Below, one piece after another: positions 6,849-8,195 of a DNA stretch of 8,195 nt. The stretch spans positions 1-8,195 of the forward strand of contig JAGRKY010000216.1 of the NCBI GenBank assembly GCA_020442095.1, written 5' to 3'. The notes beneath the pieces were generated by a model. The model was not told the DNA's origin. It did no database searches and saw nothing but the letters and a program-made list of their open reading frames with translations. The DNA is from Bauldia sp. Its GTDB lineage: Bacteria > Pseudomonadota > Alphaproteobacteria > Rhizobiales > Kaistiaceae. Both the position numbers and the translations under genes were made by a program. Each line of letters begins with the position of its first letter. Within the stretch, counting starts at the first letter, position 1.

Positions 6849-8195
6849 TCACGCGGCTCCGCCGGAGGCTGTCGCGGTCAGCCGTTCGACCGACAGGTCC
6901 GCCCCGGCGACCTCCGCCACGACCGTGCCGCGGCTGAAGACGAGGGCGCGATCCGAAAGACCCGCCACCTCCTCGAAATCGGATGACACCAGGAGAACCG
7001 CAAGTTTCTTCGACAAGGCCTCGTGCAGCAATCGATAGATCTCCGCTTTCGCGCCGACGTCGACACCCGTCGTCGGCTCCTCCAGGACAAGAACCCGCCG
7101 TCCGACGGCGAGCCATCGGGCGATGACGACCTTCTGCTGGTTGCCGCCGGACAGGGTGGCAATGGGTCGTTCGGTGTCGCGCGGCCGGACGTCGAAGGCG
7201 TCGAGGGCCCCGGCGGCGAGCTTGCGCTCGGTCGCCGTCCCGACCACCCCGATCCCGGCGAGTTCCGGATCGGGAAACAGGTTCTCGCGCACGGCGAGGC
7301 CGGCGCAGATGCTTTCCTCGGTCCGCTTGCTCGAGACGAAGCCGATCCCTTCGGCTATCGCGTCATGCGGGTTGGCGAGGGTCAGCTTGCGTCCGTCGAG
7401 GCGGATGTCGCCCGATCGCGAGGGCAGGGCGCCGGCGACGATCCGGCCGACGACGTCGTGCCCGGCGCTGCGCAGCCCGACCAGGCCGAGGATCTCGCCG
7501 CCGGAAACGGTGAAGCTGACCGGGCCGACCGACTTCGACCGCAGGTCCTCGACCGAAAGGACGACGTCGCTGATCTCATGGCGGCTTTCGGGGAACATCT
7601 CGTCGATGCCGCGACCGACGATGTCGATGACGAGGCCGTCCGGCGTCGTCTCGGCGACCGGCCGGCTGGAGCGGACCTTGCCGTCGCGCAGCACGGTGAC
7701 CGTGTCGGCGATCCGGAACACCTCGTCGAGACGATGGGTCACGTAGATGATGCCGAGGCCCTGCTCGCGCAGGCGGTGGAGGACCTCGTGGAGGCGGATA
7801 ACATCGGATTCGGGGAGCGTCGCGGTCGGCTCGTCGAGGACCAGCAGCCGCGCCTCGATCGCCAGCGCCCGGGCGATCGCCACCATCGACTTCTCGGCCG
7901 CCGACAGCCGCCCGACCAGCGTTCCCGGCGCGAAGCTGCAGCCCATGGTGTCGAGCGCCTGGCGCGCCGTCTCCTCCGTCGCCCGCCAGTCGATCAGCCC
8001 CCTGGCGCGCTGGTAGTCGGCGACGACCGCGACATTCTCGGCGACCGTCATCGTCTCGACCAGGCCGAGGTCCTGATGGACGAAGGCGATGCCGGGGACC
8101 GGCTTGCCGGGAAGCGCGGGTCCGGCCGGACCCTCGATCGTCCCGCTGTCGGCGACATGGATGCCGGCGAGAATCTTGATCAGCGTCGACTTGCC
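6849..8195 (-). CDS. Sugar ABC transporter ATP-binding protein, two NBDs, RbsA type (5' end cut by window)
   Basis: The frame runs through the window edge; 448 residues are visible, starting at the GKST end of the first Walker A. Domain 1 has the Q-loop VHQD (Gln41), a signature LSAAEK (97-102), Walker B LLVLDEP (Asp121/Glu122) and H-loop VTHRLDE (His154). Domain 2 has a degenerate Walker A region, GLRSAGHDVV (240-249), a full signature LSGGNQQK (348-355), Walker B VLVLEEP in which the usual Asp is Glu, followed by TTGVDVGAK, and SSDFEEV in place of an H-loop His. This asymmetry, with a weak signature in domain 1 and a non-canonical Walker A in domain 2, is normal for RbsA/XylG/MglA-type proteins. 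Only about 30 or more residues should be missing. It powers the permease encoded 4 bp downstream. A periplasmic sugar-binding protein gene is expected further upstream, outside the window. Confidence 0.95.
   Translation of the reverse strand, partial: GKSTLIKILAGIHVADSGTIEGPAGPALPGKPVPGIAFVHQDLGLVETMTVAENVAVVADYQRARGLIDWRATEETARQALDTMGCSFAPGTLVGRLSAAEKSMVAIARALAIEARLLVLDEPTATLPESDVIRLHEVLHRLREQGLGIIYVTHRLDEVFRIADTVTVLRDGKVRSSRPVAETTPDGLVIDIVGRGIDEMFPESRHEISDVVLSVEDLRSKSVGPVSFTVSGGEILGLVGLRSAGHDVVGRIVAGALPSRSGDIRLDGRKLTLANPHDAIAEGIGFVSSKRTEESICAGLAVRENLFPDPELAGIGVVGTATERKLAAGALDAFDVRPRDTERPIATLSGGNQQKVVIARWLAVGRRVLVLEEPTTGVDVGAKAEIYRLLHEALSKKLAVLLVSSDFEEVAGLSDRALVFSRGTVVAEVAGADLSVERLTATASGGAA

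Noticed and set aside
6849..8195. Possible pseudogene status of the ATPase because of degenerate motifs
   Set aside because: The frame is uninterrupted, domain 1 Walker B and H-loop and the domain 2 signature are intact, and asymmetric motifs are normal in two-domain sugar ABC ATPases.

Overview
This window is high-GC DNA with strong G/C preference at third codon positions, long spurious open frames opposite the real genes, and tightly packed operons with ATGA overlaps. Together with the protein families present, this suggests an alphaproteobacterium, perhaps of the Hyphomicrobiales (rhizobial) type. That placement is inferred from general sequence character, not from a marker gene. I see no rRNA, tRNA, CRISPR array, insertion sequence, attachment site or origin. 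The window is almost fully coding, and no non-coding stretch exceeds about 20 bases.

Left part (1-2934, plus strand): a signalling operon. It holds the C-terminal part of a sensor histidine kinase (cut by the window start), a stand-alone CheY-like response regulator whose start overlaps the kinase stop (ATGA), and, 16 bp later, a three-domain receiver-GGDEF-EAL protein. The kinase has the H-box style common in phytochrome-like kinases. The GGDEF-EAL protein keeps the visible key residues of both the cyclic-di-GMP synthase and phosphodiesterase domains, and an RxxD product-inhibition site. The likely logic is one membrane or cytosolic sensor, two receiver proteins, and control of cyclic-di-GMP level.

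Right part (2948-8195, minus strand, transcribed right to left): a catabolic operon. In order of transcription it holds a sugar-type ABC transporter ATPase with two nucleotide-binding domains (5' end outside the window), its RbsC-like permease, an amidohydrolase-2 family protein resembling sugar lactonases, an Ldh2-family NAD(P)-dependent oxidoreductase, and an HSL-type alpha/beta hydrolase. Gaps are 4, 15 and 19 bp and the last junction is an ATGA overlap, so these genes are almost certainly co-transcribed. The likely job is import of a monosaccharide or related small polyol/sugar acid, followed by lactone opening, 2-keto/2-hydroxy acid redox chemistry and ester cleavage. The substrate cannot be fixed from this window.

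The two operons converge, with only 13 bp between the stop codons. Both promoters lie outside the window. I find no clearly new system. The best leads are the undefined substrate of the catabolic operon and the branched two-receiver wiring of the cyclic-di-GMP module.
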